Origin: Francisella salimarina
Lineage (GTDB): Bacteria; Pseudomonadota; Gammaproteobacteria; Francisellales; Francisellaceae
Assembly: GCF_007923265.1 (NCBI RefSeq)
Contig: NZ_VOJA01000003.1
Coordinates: 581,995 to 645,994, forward strand
Length of the DNA: 64,000 bases
Reading direction: 5' to 3'
Part shown: positions 1 through 8,135 of the stretch, one piece after another
Numbering within the stretch: position 1 is the first letter of the stretch
Layout of the letters: each line of letters begins with the position of its first letter
Position numbers and translations under genes: made by a program
Notes under the pieces: model-generated
What the model saw: the letters and a program-made list of their open reading frames with translations, nothing else
What the model was told of the DNA's origin: nothing
The model's database searches: none

Positions 1-475
1 AGTCTTTTAGTAAAGAGCCTTTATTGATAATACCGCCACCAATACCCGTGCCTATTGTAATACCAACAAAATTTTCATGCTCTTTGCCCTTGCCATATAG
101 TCTTTGACCTATAGCAAAACAATTAGCATCATTATCTATAAAAACTGGTACTTTAAACTTTGCCTCTAGTATTTCTTTTAGATGAATCTCTTGCCATGAT
201 TTGATATTTTGCACATCGTATACAATTCCCTTTTCTCGATCTGCAACACTAGGAATACCAACGCCTATGCCCTCTACTTCAGAAGTGATAACTTTTGCTA
301 TAGTATCTATGACAACATCAATAACAGATTGAGCATTATGTTCTGCATCTGGCGGAATTTTGCTCAAGTAAGAGTCTAATAAATTTTCTCCACATACCCT
401 ACCAGCATTGACTTTAGTGCCACCGATATCAACACCAACCACAGTTCTATTCTTAATTTGAATTTCTTTACTCAT
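1..475 (-). CDS. ROK-family sugar kinase, C-terminus outside the window
   Basis: The reading frame begins at an ATG at 475 and is still open at base 1, so about 158 N-terminal residues are visible. They begin MSKEIQIKNRTVVGVDIGGT, which carries the ROK phosphate-binding motif DIGGTK near residue 16. Further on are an acceptor-site-like block FIDNDANCFAIG and the glycine-rich ITIGTGIGGG, both standard for ROK glucokinases, N-acetylhexosamine kinases and fructokinases. ROK repressors would carry an N-terminal helix-turn-helix, and none is present, so this is an enzyme. It lies 11 bp downstream of the sugar-permease gene on the same strand, which suggests uptake and phosphorylation of one sugar in one operon. 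The exact sugar cannot be told. The zinc-binding CxCGxxGC motif would lie outside the window. Confidence 0.88.
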   Translation of the reverse strand, partial: MSKEIQIKNRTVVGVDIGGTKVNAGRVCGENLLDSYLSKIPPDAEHNAQSVIDVVIDTIAKVITSEVEGIGVGIPSVADREKGIVYDVQNIKSWQEIHLKEILEAKFKVPVFIDNDANCFAIGQRLYGKGKEHENFVGITIGTGIGGGIINKGSLLKD

Positions 476-486
476 ATCACTTCAAC

Positions 487-1737
487 TTATTTTTTAAATA
501 ATTCTGTTAGCTTTATAGTTTTATTGTCAATTAATGGCTTAGCTGTTATGGCTACATATAAAATATATATTATAGTTAGATATACAAAACACATTCCTAT
601 TCTTAAGCCTAAGATATCTCCAATATTACCAACCACTAATGGCACTATAGCACCACCAATTATCCCCGTACAGAATATTCCTGATACTGTTCCATGATGT
701 GATTTTAGAGAATTCATTCCTAATGAGAAAACCCCTCCGTACATTATCGATGTTAAGAAACCACAAACAGGGAAAAATATCAAAGCCATAGTAGCCGTTC
801 CAAATAATGCTAGAGACAATGATATTAGTTGTAAGATTAGAAATACTTTCAAAATATTTTTGACATTATATAGTTTCAATAAAACTATACCTAAAATACC
901 GCCAACACATTGCATGATCCAGAATAATGCTACAGTAGTATTGCCTACAGTTTCGGTATTAAAGCCATGATAGTCACTCAAGAATTTAGAAATCCAGACA
1001 CTAATTCCTTGTTCTTGACCAACATAAGCAAAGATCGCTAAAAAATATATTATTACGACTTTATTTTTTAGAAGATGTAATACAGTAGCAAAACCTTCTA
1101 ATTTCTCATCTTCCTTCAACTGAACTTTTGGAAACTTAATTAAAGCAATAAATATTACTAGCAAAAACATTACAATTGCATTGAACCAATAAATAGCAAC
1201 CCAACTAAAGTTTGTCCCTGTTAGCTTATTAAAAAATAGTAAAAAATAATTACTATCTCCAGAATATGGAAGATTCATAACTAAATAAGAAAGTACAAAT
1301 GGACTAACAAATGATGCCCCACCAAAAAATACTTGCTGTAATACAGAGAAAAATGAGTAATTCTCCTCTCCACCAGCAACTCTTAATAAAGGCCAAAATG
1401 CTACCTGTAAAATAGTAGCCGCTGTCCCAACAGTAAATAAACTTACGATATAAGTAAGATAGCTAACTTTTAGACAGAATAAAATTGAACCCAGAGAGCC
1501 CAATAAAAAAGCAAATAAGATCATCTTTTTAGATCCATATTTCTCTAGCGCATAACCTGCAGGAATAGAAATAATATATGCTATAAAAAATGCAAAAGGT
1601 AATACCCCAGCTTGCGAAAGTGTCAAATGCAGATCGTTAGTTGCATCTGGGATTATAGGTCCTAAAATATTAGTCACAAATGATACAGCAAAAAAGCCAA
1701 TCATCACCACAGATACTATTAAATAGTTTTTTTTCAT
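487..1737 (-). CDS. MFS sugar permease, FHS/FucP-like
   Basis: A 416-residue protein with about twelve hydrophobic segments and the major facilitator layout. Residues 65-71 (EKYGSKK) match the conserved loop between helices 2 and 3. Charged loops near the middle (about residues 205-220) separate the two six-helix halves. The overall look resembles the fucose/glucose/galactose:H+ symporter (FHS) branch. It should import a hexose across the inner membrane. An ATG start is preceded by a GAGG ribosome site. The downstream ROK kinase is on the same strand after 11 bp, so the pair probably forms a transport-and-kinase operon. The substrate is inferred only from that neighbour. Confidence 0.8.
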   Translation of the reverse strand: MKKNYLIVSVVMIGFFAVSFVTNILGPIIPDATNDLHLTLSQAGVLPFAFFIAYIISIPAGYALEKYGSKKMILFAFLLGSLGSILFCLKVSYLTYIVSLFTVGTAATILQVAFWPLLRVAGGEENYSFFSVLQQVFFGGASFVSPFVLSYLVMNLPYSGDSNYFLLFFNKLTGTNFSWVAIYWFNAIVMFLLVIFIALIKFPKVQLKEDEKLEGFATVLHLLKNKVVIIYFLAIFAYVGQEQGISVWISKFLSDYHGFNTETVGNTTVALFWIMQCVGGILGIVLLKLYNVKNILKVFLILQLISLSLALFGTATMALIFFPVCGFLTSIMYGGVFSLGMNSLKSHHGTVSGIFCTGIIGGAIVPLVVGNIGDILGLRIGMCFVYLTIIYILYVAITAKPLIDNKTIKLTELFKK

Positions 1738-2005
1738 AAAATTTGCCTCAAAAAATTTCTAAGTATGAACCCGTTGCCTTAAATTACCACTTAATAAAAT
1801 TATAAGATAATCAAAAGCTTACTTTTAACAAATATAATACATAATTCAAGTTTATACTATTAAATAGATATTTTTATAGAGTATTTTTAATTCAAAAAAT
1901 GGTAAATATACTTTTTAATCAAACATCTTTGAGTTATTACTATTACTAAAAAAAATATTAAAGCTTATAATATTAACTGGAACAAAAACAATTCTGGAGA
2001 TCTAA

Positions 2006-2746
2006 ATGAAAATAGAAGATGTTAAAAAAAATGTTTTTTCGATGCCGCTAGTATCACCTACAGCAAATAGAATAGCTTATAAATTCACTAATAGAGAATA
2101 TTTCATAATCGACTATATGGCTGATATAGAAATCCTAAAAAAATATGTACCAGAGCCTCTTAAGCCAACTGGTCTTGTAAAATTTGAATTCATGAAAATG
2201 CATGATGCTAATGGTTTTGGTAGTTTTAATGAAGCTGGACAACTTATCGAAGTTGAATTTGAGGGTAAGAAAGGCTTATATTCTCACATCATGCTATTAG
2301 ATAATTTACCATCAATTGCAGCTGGTCGTGAAATATGGGGCTTTCCAAAAAAATATGCTCACCCTACCCTTACAGTAGATTCTGATACATTATTAGGGAC
2401 AGTAAAATATAATAGTGTTGATGTGGCTTTTGGAACAATGGGATATAAATATCAAGAGCTTAATAAAGATGCTATCAAAAAATCGCTAGAAGAAACCCCT
2501 AACTTCTTACTTAAAACCATACCTCATGTTAATGGTAGAGATGTAAGTATTTGTGAACTTGTTAAATACCATGTTAAAGATGTAACTGTAAAAGGTGCAT
2601 GGACTGGGCCTGTAGATTTACAAGTATTTAACCATGTTCAAGCGGCTCTTCATCATTTACCAGTTTTAGAAATTGTCAAAGGCTCTCACTTTATCGCTGA
2701 TGTTACATTAGGTTTTGGTGAAGTAGTTTTTGATTATCTTAAGTAG
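2006..2746 (+). CDS. adc: acetoacetate decarboxylase
   Basis: A 246-residue protein, the normal length for acetoacetate decarboxylase. The active-site region reads GREIWGFPKK. Counting from the ATG, the two lysines fall at 115 and 116, the same numbers as the Schiff-base lysine and its pKa-tuning neighbour in the clostridial enzyme. The reaction would be acetoacetate to acetone plus CO2 in the cytoplasm. A GGAGA ribosome site at 1996-2000 supports the start. About 1.2 kb downstream on the same strand is 3-hydroxybutyrate dehydrogenase, whose product is acetoacetate, so both genes fit ketone-body turnover. They are separated by a gene on the other strand and are not one operon. Confidence 0.9.
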   Translation: MKIEDVKKNVFSMPLVSPTANRIAYKFTNREYFIIDYMADIEILKKYVPEPLKPTGLVKFEFMKMHDANGFGSFNEAGQLIEVEFEGKKGLYSHIMLLDNLPSIAAGREIWGFPKKYAHPTLTVDSDTLLGTVKYNSVDVAFGTMGYKYQELNKDAIKKSLEETPNFLLKTIPHVNGRDVSICELVKYHVKDVTVKGAWTGPVDLQVFNHVQAALHHLPVLEIVKGSHFIADVTLGFGEVVFDYLK

Positions 2747-2753
2747 TACTTTC

Positions 2754-3758
2754 CTAGATTCTTTTTAAAATTGTTCTTATATTTTTTGATAGTATTATTA
2801 TTGTAGCTACTATGACTATACCTATGACAGTATAAATTAATCTAGATAAGCTTATCTCATACCCGGATAAATGTGCTAATTTTAAGAGCATCGCAATAAA
2901 TATTGTCAGAAAGAATACATAGCTTCCATAATGCTTAATAATACAACATATAGTAAAAAATGTTGTTATAAACAAAATCATCCAAATGGTATAAGCATTT
3001 GATAGATATATAGCTAAAGGTATAGCAAATAATGATCCTATTATAGTACCTATCAAACGATGTTTAATAGCTGTAGATGATCTAATTACATCCGGTTTAA
3101 ATATTAATAAAACTGTCATAGGTACCCAGTATCCTATTTCAATGTCAAAGTAAATCGATATAAAGTTACCTATAATTAAACCAAGTGATAAACTAACCGC
3201 ATAAATAGTAGAATCTATATCAGGCAGTATTCTTATACTTCTATAATTATCATCAAAAGTATCTTTTATACTTATTTTTTTTAGAATAAATACCAAAACT
3301 ATTATAAATACTAATGCTCCTATTAGTGTAAATAATCCTATGAGTATTGAATCTTTAACATTAGCATTAAATCCAGTTCCTATGACATACATATCAGCAA
3401 TAAAGAGAATGCCATTAGCAAAAACCAAATCTGATTTTGCAGTATAGCCAATCAAAAAAGAAAATCCTAATAGTATAAGTGAACTTGTAATTAAATCATG
3501 TGAATAATAACTACCTAAAGATATTGCTATACTCATACAAAATATAAATAATACTCCTGCATATAGCCTAAATTTAATACTATGATTGCGTATTGAAACT
3601 TGATGAAGTGCTACTACAAAACATCCTAATGCTGCAAATAAGCCGTAAATATTTTGTAGGTCTAAGACAACTTGTAAAACTGTAAAAAAACCTATTACCA
3701 AAGAGGCAGTAATGCCTAAGATAATACTGTTCTTTTTAAGACATATATATTTTGACAT
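2754..3758 (-). CDS. FUSC-like inner-membrane protein
   Basis: A 334-residue polytopic membrane protein. About six hydrophobic helices come first, then a hydrophilic stretch near residues 158-180, then further helices. The second half contains IGYWVPMTVLLIFKPD followed by RLIGTIIGSLFAIPLA, the arrangement typical of the FUSC/YccS/aromatic-acid exporter superfamily (the 'hRxxGTxiG' signature). Proteins of this group are thought to export organic acids or act in envelope homeostasis; the substrate here is unknown. It lacks the long cytoplasmic domain of full-length AaeB or YccS and is therefore a short form. It is convergent with adc, with only 7 bp between stops, and divergent from bdhA. Confidence 0.68.
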   Translation of the reverse strand: MSKYICLKKNSIILGITASLVIGFFTVLQVVLDLQNIYGLFAALGCFVVALHQVSIRNHSIKFRLYAGVLFIFCMSIAISLGSYYSHDLITSSLILLGFSFLIGYTAKSDLVFANGILFIADMYVIGTGFNANVKDSILIGLFTLIGALVFIIVLVFILKKISIKDTFDDNYRSIRILPDIDSTIYAVSLSLGLIIGNFISIYFDIEIGYWVPMTVLLIFKPDVIRSSTAIKHRLIGTIIGSLFAIPLAIYLSNAYTIWMILFITTFFTICCIIKHYGSYVFFLTIFIAMLLKLAHLSGYEISLSRLIYTVIGIVIVATIIILSKNIRTILKRI

Positions 3759-3906
3759 AAAGCATCGTTGATCTAAAATAATATAAATTATATATATGAT
3801 TACTACTATTAATCTATTATTTTTTATTTATATGTCATATATCTGATGATTAGTGATATATAATAACATTATGTAATTAAAATATTTTTGTTAGGAGATT
3901 TTTATT

Positions 3907-4689
3907 ATGTCAGTTAAAAATAAAGTGACTTTAATTACCGGAGCTGCATCAGGTCTTGGACTAGGTATGGCGACAGAATTTGCAAAACAAGGAGCTAAAG
4001 TTGTAATTGCAGATTTGGATTTAGAAAAGTCGCAAGAAGTAGCTATAAATTTATCATCAAAATATGATGTAGAAACTATGGCTGTACAAATGGATGTAAC
4101 AAATGAAGACCAAGTAAAATCAGGTGTAGATCAAACTGTTAAAAAATTTGGTCGTATTGATACTGTGATTAATAACGCAGGTATTCAAATAATATCACCT
4201 ATAGTAGATTTTAGTGTATCAGCTTGGAAAAAATTATTTGATATTCATATGACTGGTACATTACTTGTAACTCAAGCAGCTATGAGGCATATGATTGAAC
4301 TAAAAACTGGTGGTAGAATTATAGTTGTAGGTTCTGTTCACTCAGTTCTTGCATCAAAAAATAAAGCTGCGTATGTAGCAGCAAAGCATGCTCAAGTTGG
4401 CTTTGTCAGAGCTCTTGCTAAAGAAGGTGCTGAGCATAATATATCTTCAAACCTAATTGGCCCTGGGTTTGTGCTAACTCCATTAGTAGAAAAACAAATA
4501 CCAGAACAGGCAAAAGAGCTAAACATCAGTGAAGAAGAAGTGGTCAAAAATGTTATGCTTGGTGGTACTGTTGATGGTGAATTTACAACTGTTCAAGATA
4601 TTGCTGATACAGCTATATTCTTAGCTGGATTTAAGACTAATGCTCTAACAGGTCAGAAGATTTTGGTAAGTCATGGTTGGGGAATGTAA
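3907..4689 (+). CDS. bdhA: 3-hydroxybutyrate dehydrogenase (SDR family)
   Basis: A 260-residue classical short-chain dehydrogenase. The NAD-binding motif TGAASGLG is at residues 11-18, NNAG at 89-92, and the catalytic Ser143, Tyr156 and Lys160 are visible in VGSVHSV and YVAAK. Length and the C-terminal LTGQKILVSHGWGM, close to the typical VDGGWTA end, match bacterial D-3-hydroxybutyrate dehydrogenases, which interconvert 3-hydroxybutyrate and acetoacetate with NAD. An AGGAG ribosome site at 3893-3897 precedes the ATG. The nearby acetoacetate decarboxylase strengthens the substrate call. Another SDR specificity cannot be excluded from sequence alone. Confidence 0.85.
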   Translation: MSVKNKVTLITGAASGLGLGMATEFAKQGAKVVIADLDLEKSQEVAINLSSKYDVETMAVQMDVTNEDQVKSGVDQTVKKFGRIDTVINNAGIQIISPIVDFSVSAWKKLFDIHMTGTLLVTQAAMRHMIELKTGGRIIVVGSVHSVLASKNKAAYVAAKHAQVGFVRALAKEGAEHNISSNLIGPGFVLTPLVEKQIPEQAKELNISEEEVVKNVMLGGTVDGEFTTVQDIADTAIFLAGFKTNALTGQKILVSHGWGM

Positions 4690-4750
4690 ACAAAGCTAAT
4701 ACTTCTGTGATATATTTATTATCATATTAATTATTATTCTAAAACTGTAG

Positions 4751-6418
4751 ATGCCTACAAATTCAAATATAAGACAAAAACTAGGTCAACTAATTATGTT
4801 GGATTTTCGCTATTGGGGTGAAGATTCAAATAATCAAAGTATACCTTTTACAAAAACCAATGATATCGTCAATAAGATCTTTAAAAATTATAATCTAGGT
4901 GGTTTTATCCTTTTTAGAGAGAATATTCAAAATAATGAGCAAGTCATCTCTCTATTAAGAAATCTTCAAGCTAACACTAATACACCAATATTTTTCGCTA
5001 CAGATCAAGAAGGTGGTAGAGTTAATCGCTTACAACAAGGTACTAGTGGCTGCGGTAATATGGCACTAGCTGCGACAGATAATCCTAGTAATGCTTACAC
5101 TATGGCTAAAATAATTGGTGATGAATTATATTCTTTAGGTATCAATATTAATTTTGCTCCAGCTGTAGATGTCAACTCTAACAAAAATAATCCTATTATT
5201 GGTGTAAGGTCTTACTCAGATAATCCCAATGTAGTTACTGACTATGCCAAAAATGCGATAAAAGGTTATCATGATGCTAAAATCATAGACTGCATTAAGC
5301 ACTTCCCTGGTCATGGTGATACTGCAACAGATAGTCATTTAGGTAATGTAATCTTAGATAAAACTTTGAAAGAATTACAGACAACAGAGCTACTACCATT
5401 TAGTAAACTTGCTAGAGATTGTAGTATGATAATGACAGCACATATTAGTGTACCAGCCCTAGATGATACCCAGTACCAATCAGTTTCAACAAGTGAAAAT
5501 ATTTATGTGCCAACTACTCTTTCTTATAAGATAATAACTAAATTACTAAAACAACAAATGAAATTTGATGGTCTAGTAGTATCTGATGCTATGGATATGC
5601 ATGCTATTGCTAAACACTTTGGAACTATTGAAGCTTCAAAATTAGCTATCTTAGCTGGTATTGATATTTTATTAATGCCTGTTCGAGTATGGTCAGAAAG
5701 TGATCTTTATAAGTTAGAAGAGCTTTTTTGTGAACTAGAAAAAGAATATAATCAAAATCCTAATTTTGCTAATGCAGTTGATAATGCCTACACGAATATT
5801 ACTGATTTCAAAGCAAAACATAAACTCGATGAAAGTTTAATATTCAAACTCTCATATGATGAGCAATTAAAATATGCTAATCAAATAGTTAATTGTAGTA
5901 AACATCAACAGGTATCTTTAGATATAGCTAAGCAAAGTACAACTGTAGTTAAAAATTCAGGTATTATTCCATACGATCTCAATATGCTAAAAAATATTTT
6001 GATTGTAGATAGTGATAACCAACGCTTAGCGGATTTTCATAGCGAGTTGCAGAAAATAGTGTTAAAAAACAACTCAACTACTATCATAAACATTGAAAAT
6101 ATTAATAATCAAGATATTGAAACTAGTTTTGAAAATGCTGATATAATTTTGCTAATTTCGGCAAATCTTCGTGAATATAATAATGCTTATAGTTATGTAA
6201 CTTCTATAAAGCCAGAGCAAACTATAAATATCGCAGCACTTACTCCTTATGATATTAACTATATCGATAATATTATTAATTATGTTTGTATTTATGGTGC
6301 GACTTCTATGGATCAAACAAATTATACAAAGACTTCTTTGAAAATTAATATTCAAGCAGCATTAGAAAATATTTTTAGCGATAATATCCCAACAGGAAAA
6401 TTACCTGTTCAGATTTAA
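4751..6418 (+). CDS. glycoside hydrolase family 3, NagZ-like beta-N-acetylhexosaminidase
   Basis: A 555-residue GH3 enzyme. The acid/base loop KHFPGHGD is at residues 183-190, which is the His/Asp dyad loop of NagZ-type enzymes, and the nucleophile is probably Asp279 in FDGLVVSDAMDM. Residues 1 to about 350 form the GH3 barrel. The remaining 200 residues are a second domain, so this is the long NagZ form (as in Bacillus) rather than the roughly 340-residue enterobacterial one. It should remove N-acetylglucosamine from muropeptides or chitin oligomers. No signal peptide is evident, so it is probably cytoplasmic. It follows bdhA by 61 bp. The ROK kinase upstream could phosphorylate the released sugar, but that link is speculation. 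Confidence 0.85.
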   Translation: MPTNSNIRQKLGQLIMLDFRYWGEDSNNQSIPFTKTNDIVNKIFKNYNLGGFILFRENIQNNEQVISLLRNLQANTNTPIFFATDQEGGRVNRLQQGTSGCGNMALAATDNPSNAYTMAKIIGDELYSLGININFAPAVDVNSNKNNPIIGVRSYSDNPNVVTDYAKNAIKGYHDAKIIDCIKHFPGHGDTATDSHLGNVILDKTLKELQTTELLPFSKLARDCSMIMTAHISVPALDDTQYQSVSTSENIYVPTTLSYKIITKLLKQQMKFDGLVVSDAMDMHAIAKHFGTIEASKLAILAGIDILLMPVRVWSESDLYKLEELFCELEKEYNQNPNFANAVDNAYTNITDFKAKHKLDESLIFKLSYDEQLKYANQIVNCSKHQQVSLDIAKQSTTVVKNSGIIPYDLNMLKNILIVDSDNQRLADFHSELQKIVLKNNSTTIINIENINNQDIETSFENADIILLISANLREYNNAYSYVTSIKPEQTINIAALTPYDINYIDNIINYVCIYGATSMDQTNYTKTSLKINIQAALENIFSDNIPTGKLPVQI

Positions 6419-6422
6419 TATC

Positions 6423-7598
6423 TTAAACTGTTTTTGAACCAAAGAATTCATAATGAATATTTTTTTCTCTAACGCCATTTTTTAATAACTTTTCATGTAT
6501 AGAAAGCATAAATTCTTTAGGTCCACAAAAGAAGTATTGAGCATCATTTTTACCTTCACTAATGTGTTGTTGGACAGTATCTATACACACTAGTCCTTGC
6601 TTTGCATCAGATCCAGAATTATCTTCATAGAAAAAAATAGTTTTAAGTCTTGGGTTCTCACTTGATAGTTTTTCTAACAGCTTAGCAAAGGGATGTTCAT
6701 TTTTGTTTTTCTTACCACAAACAAAAAGTACTTGTCTTCGATTTTGTGTTTTTAGCTCCGATAAAAGCATACTCATTAAAGGTGTAATACCGATTCCTGC
6801 TGAAATTAAAACTATCGGTTTATCAAGATTTTTATTTACTTCCAAGAAAAATTCGCCACAAGGAGGTGCTATTTCTATTTTGTCACCAACTTTTATCTCA
6901 TGCGATAGGTATTGAGATACATAACCTTGCCCCTCTTGTTTAACTGTTATTCTTAGATAATCCTCACCAGTAGCTGAAGAAATACTATAATTTCTCATAG
7001 TAGTCATTCCATTATATGGAACTCTAACAGTAATATATTGTCCTGGTTTGAAATCATATCTTCTAAAAAGATCATTTTTAAAATAGAAAGAATATGTGTT
7101 TATACTCTCATTTTCTTTTTTGATTACCTCAAACTCTTTAAAATTATCCCAACCATACTGCTCTAAATTCTCTTTGTATATACTCTTTTCACGATTAATC
7201 AAAATTTCAGCTAATAAATTGTAGGCTGCTGTCCAAGCTATAACTATGTCATCATTATCATTTAAGTTTAGAACCTCTTTGATTGATTCGATTAAGTTAG
7301 ACCCTACTATTGGATAATGCTCCGCTTTGATTTGTAATGATGCATGTTTTTGGGCTATTAGCTCTACTGCATTGCCTAAAACTTCAAGATTCTCAATATT
7401 TTTTGCATAAGCCAAAATTGCTGCAGCTAAAGCTTCTGGTTGAGATGAGTTTTTTTGTCTTGAGGTATTAAAAAACTTTTTAACTTCGGGATTATGCCTA
7501 AACATTCTATCATAGAAATGTTTTGTTAAAGCAACTCCATTTTCTTCTAAAACAGGAATTGTTGCTTTTATAGTATCTATATTCTTTTGGCTTAACAT
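6423..7598 (-). CDS. hmp: flavohaemoglobin, nitric oxide dioxygenase
   Basis: Globin domain at residues 1 to about 135, then an FAD- and NAD-binding reductase. With the ATG at 7598 the protein is 391 residues, begins MLSQKNIDTIKATIP and places the proximal haem His at 85, exactly as in E. coli Hmp. A longer TTG start at 7619 would add seven unaligned residues and is rejected. The FAD motif RNYSIS and the NAD-binding ISAGIGITPLMSML are clear. The enzyme converts NO and O2 to nitrate using NAD(P)H. It is divergent from nsrR with a shared NsrR box between them, so induction by NO is expected. It is convergent with the GH3 gene, with 4 bp between stops. Confidence 0.95.
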   Translation of the reverse strand: MLSQKNIDTIKATIPVLEENGVALTKHFYDRMFRHNPEVKKFFNTSRQKNSSQPEALAAAILAYAKNIENLEVLGNAVELIAQKHASLQIKAEHYPIVGSNLIESIKEVLNLNDNDDIVIAWTAAYNLLAEILINREKSIYKENLEQYGWDNFKEFEVIKKENESINTYSFYFKNDLFRRYDFKPGQYITVRVPYNGMTTMRNYSISSATGEDYLRITVKQEGQGYVSQYLSHEIKVGDKIEIAPPCGEFFLEVNKNLDKPIVLISAGIGITPLMSMLLSELKTQNRRQVLFVCGKKNKNEHPFAKLLEKLSSENPRLKTIFFYEDNSGSDAKQGLVCIDTVQQHISEGKNDAQYFFCGPKEFMLSIHEKLLKNGVREKNIHYEFFGSKTV

Positions 7599-7623
7599 AA
7601 GATATTTCCATATACTCAAATTA

Positions 7624-7648
7624 TAATATGCATTATATATGCATATTA
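7624..7648. promoter_or_regulatory. NsrR operator between hmp and nsrR
   Basis: The arms TAATATGCAT and ATGCATATTA are perfect 10-bp inverted repeats around a 5-bp centre (TATAT). This is the known gammaproteobacterial NsrR pattern of two ATGCAT cores. It lies 26 bp upstream of the hmp ATG and 56 bp upstream of nsrR, so it should control hmp and possibly autoregulate nsrR. Confidence 0.85.
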
Positions 7649-7703
7649 TAATTTATGCAAATTTATCCTATACTTTGGAAACATCTTTTCTAAAATATTT
7701 TGT

Positions 7704-8126
7704 ATGAATTTAACTTCTTTTACTGATTACTCTCTTAGAATATTAATAATTTTAGGATCAAATCCCAAACAAAAATATAAAACTAAGGATCTTATAGAGT
7801 TATTAGATATTAAACTTAATCATGCTACTAAAATCATTAATAAACTATCCAATCTCAACTATATAGAATCATATAAAGGTAGATTTGGTGGTGTATCAAT
7901 TTCTAATGCTACATACAATATCAAATTATCAACTATTGTCAAAGAATTAGAACCAATGAACATTGTAGAATGTTTTGATAAGGATAAAGCAACCTGTCCA
8001 TTAATACCAAACTGTAAACTCAAATTTATACTAAATCAAGCAAGCAATGATTTTATAGCACGATTAAATGACTATAGATTTATTGATATATGCAATATCG
8101 TGCCTTCAAATCAAAATAATGATTAA
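7704..8126 (+). CDS. nsrR: Rrf2-family NO-sensing repressor NsrR
   Basis: A 140-residue Rrf2 protein. A winged helix lies at residues 1-65, opening MNLTSFTDYSLRILI and ending YKGRFGGV. Three cysteines follow at 90, 98 and 104 (VEC..., ATCPLIPNC), the set used to hold an NO-sensitive iron-sulfur cluster in NsrR. It lies divergently next to hmp, the classic NsrR target, with a strong palindrome between them. IscR would have a differently spaced cysteine set and sit beside iscS, so NsrR is preferred. Confidence 0.92.
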   Translation: MNLTSFTDYSLRILIILGSNPKQKYKTKDLIELLDIKLNHATKIINKLSNLNYIESYKGRFGGVSISNATYNIKLSTIVKELEPMNIVECFDKDKATCPLIPNCKLKFILNQASNDFIARLNDYRFIDICNIVPSNQNND

Positions 8127-8135
8127 ATCTTTAGA

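Noticed and set aside
7599..7619. Seven-residue N-terminal extension of Hmp from a TTG
   Set aside because: The ATG at 7598 aligns with known Hmp starts and puts the haem histidine at 85.
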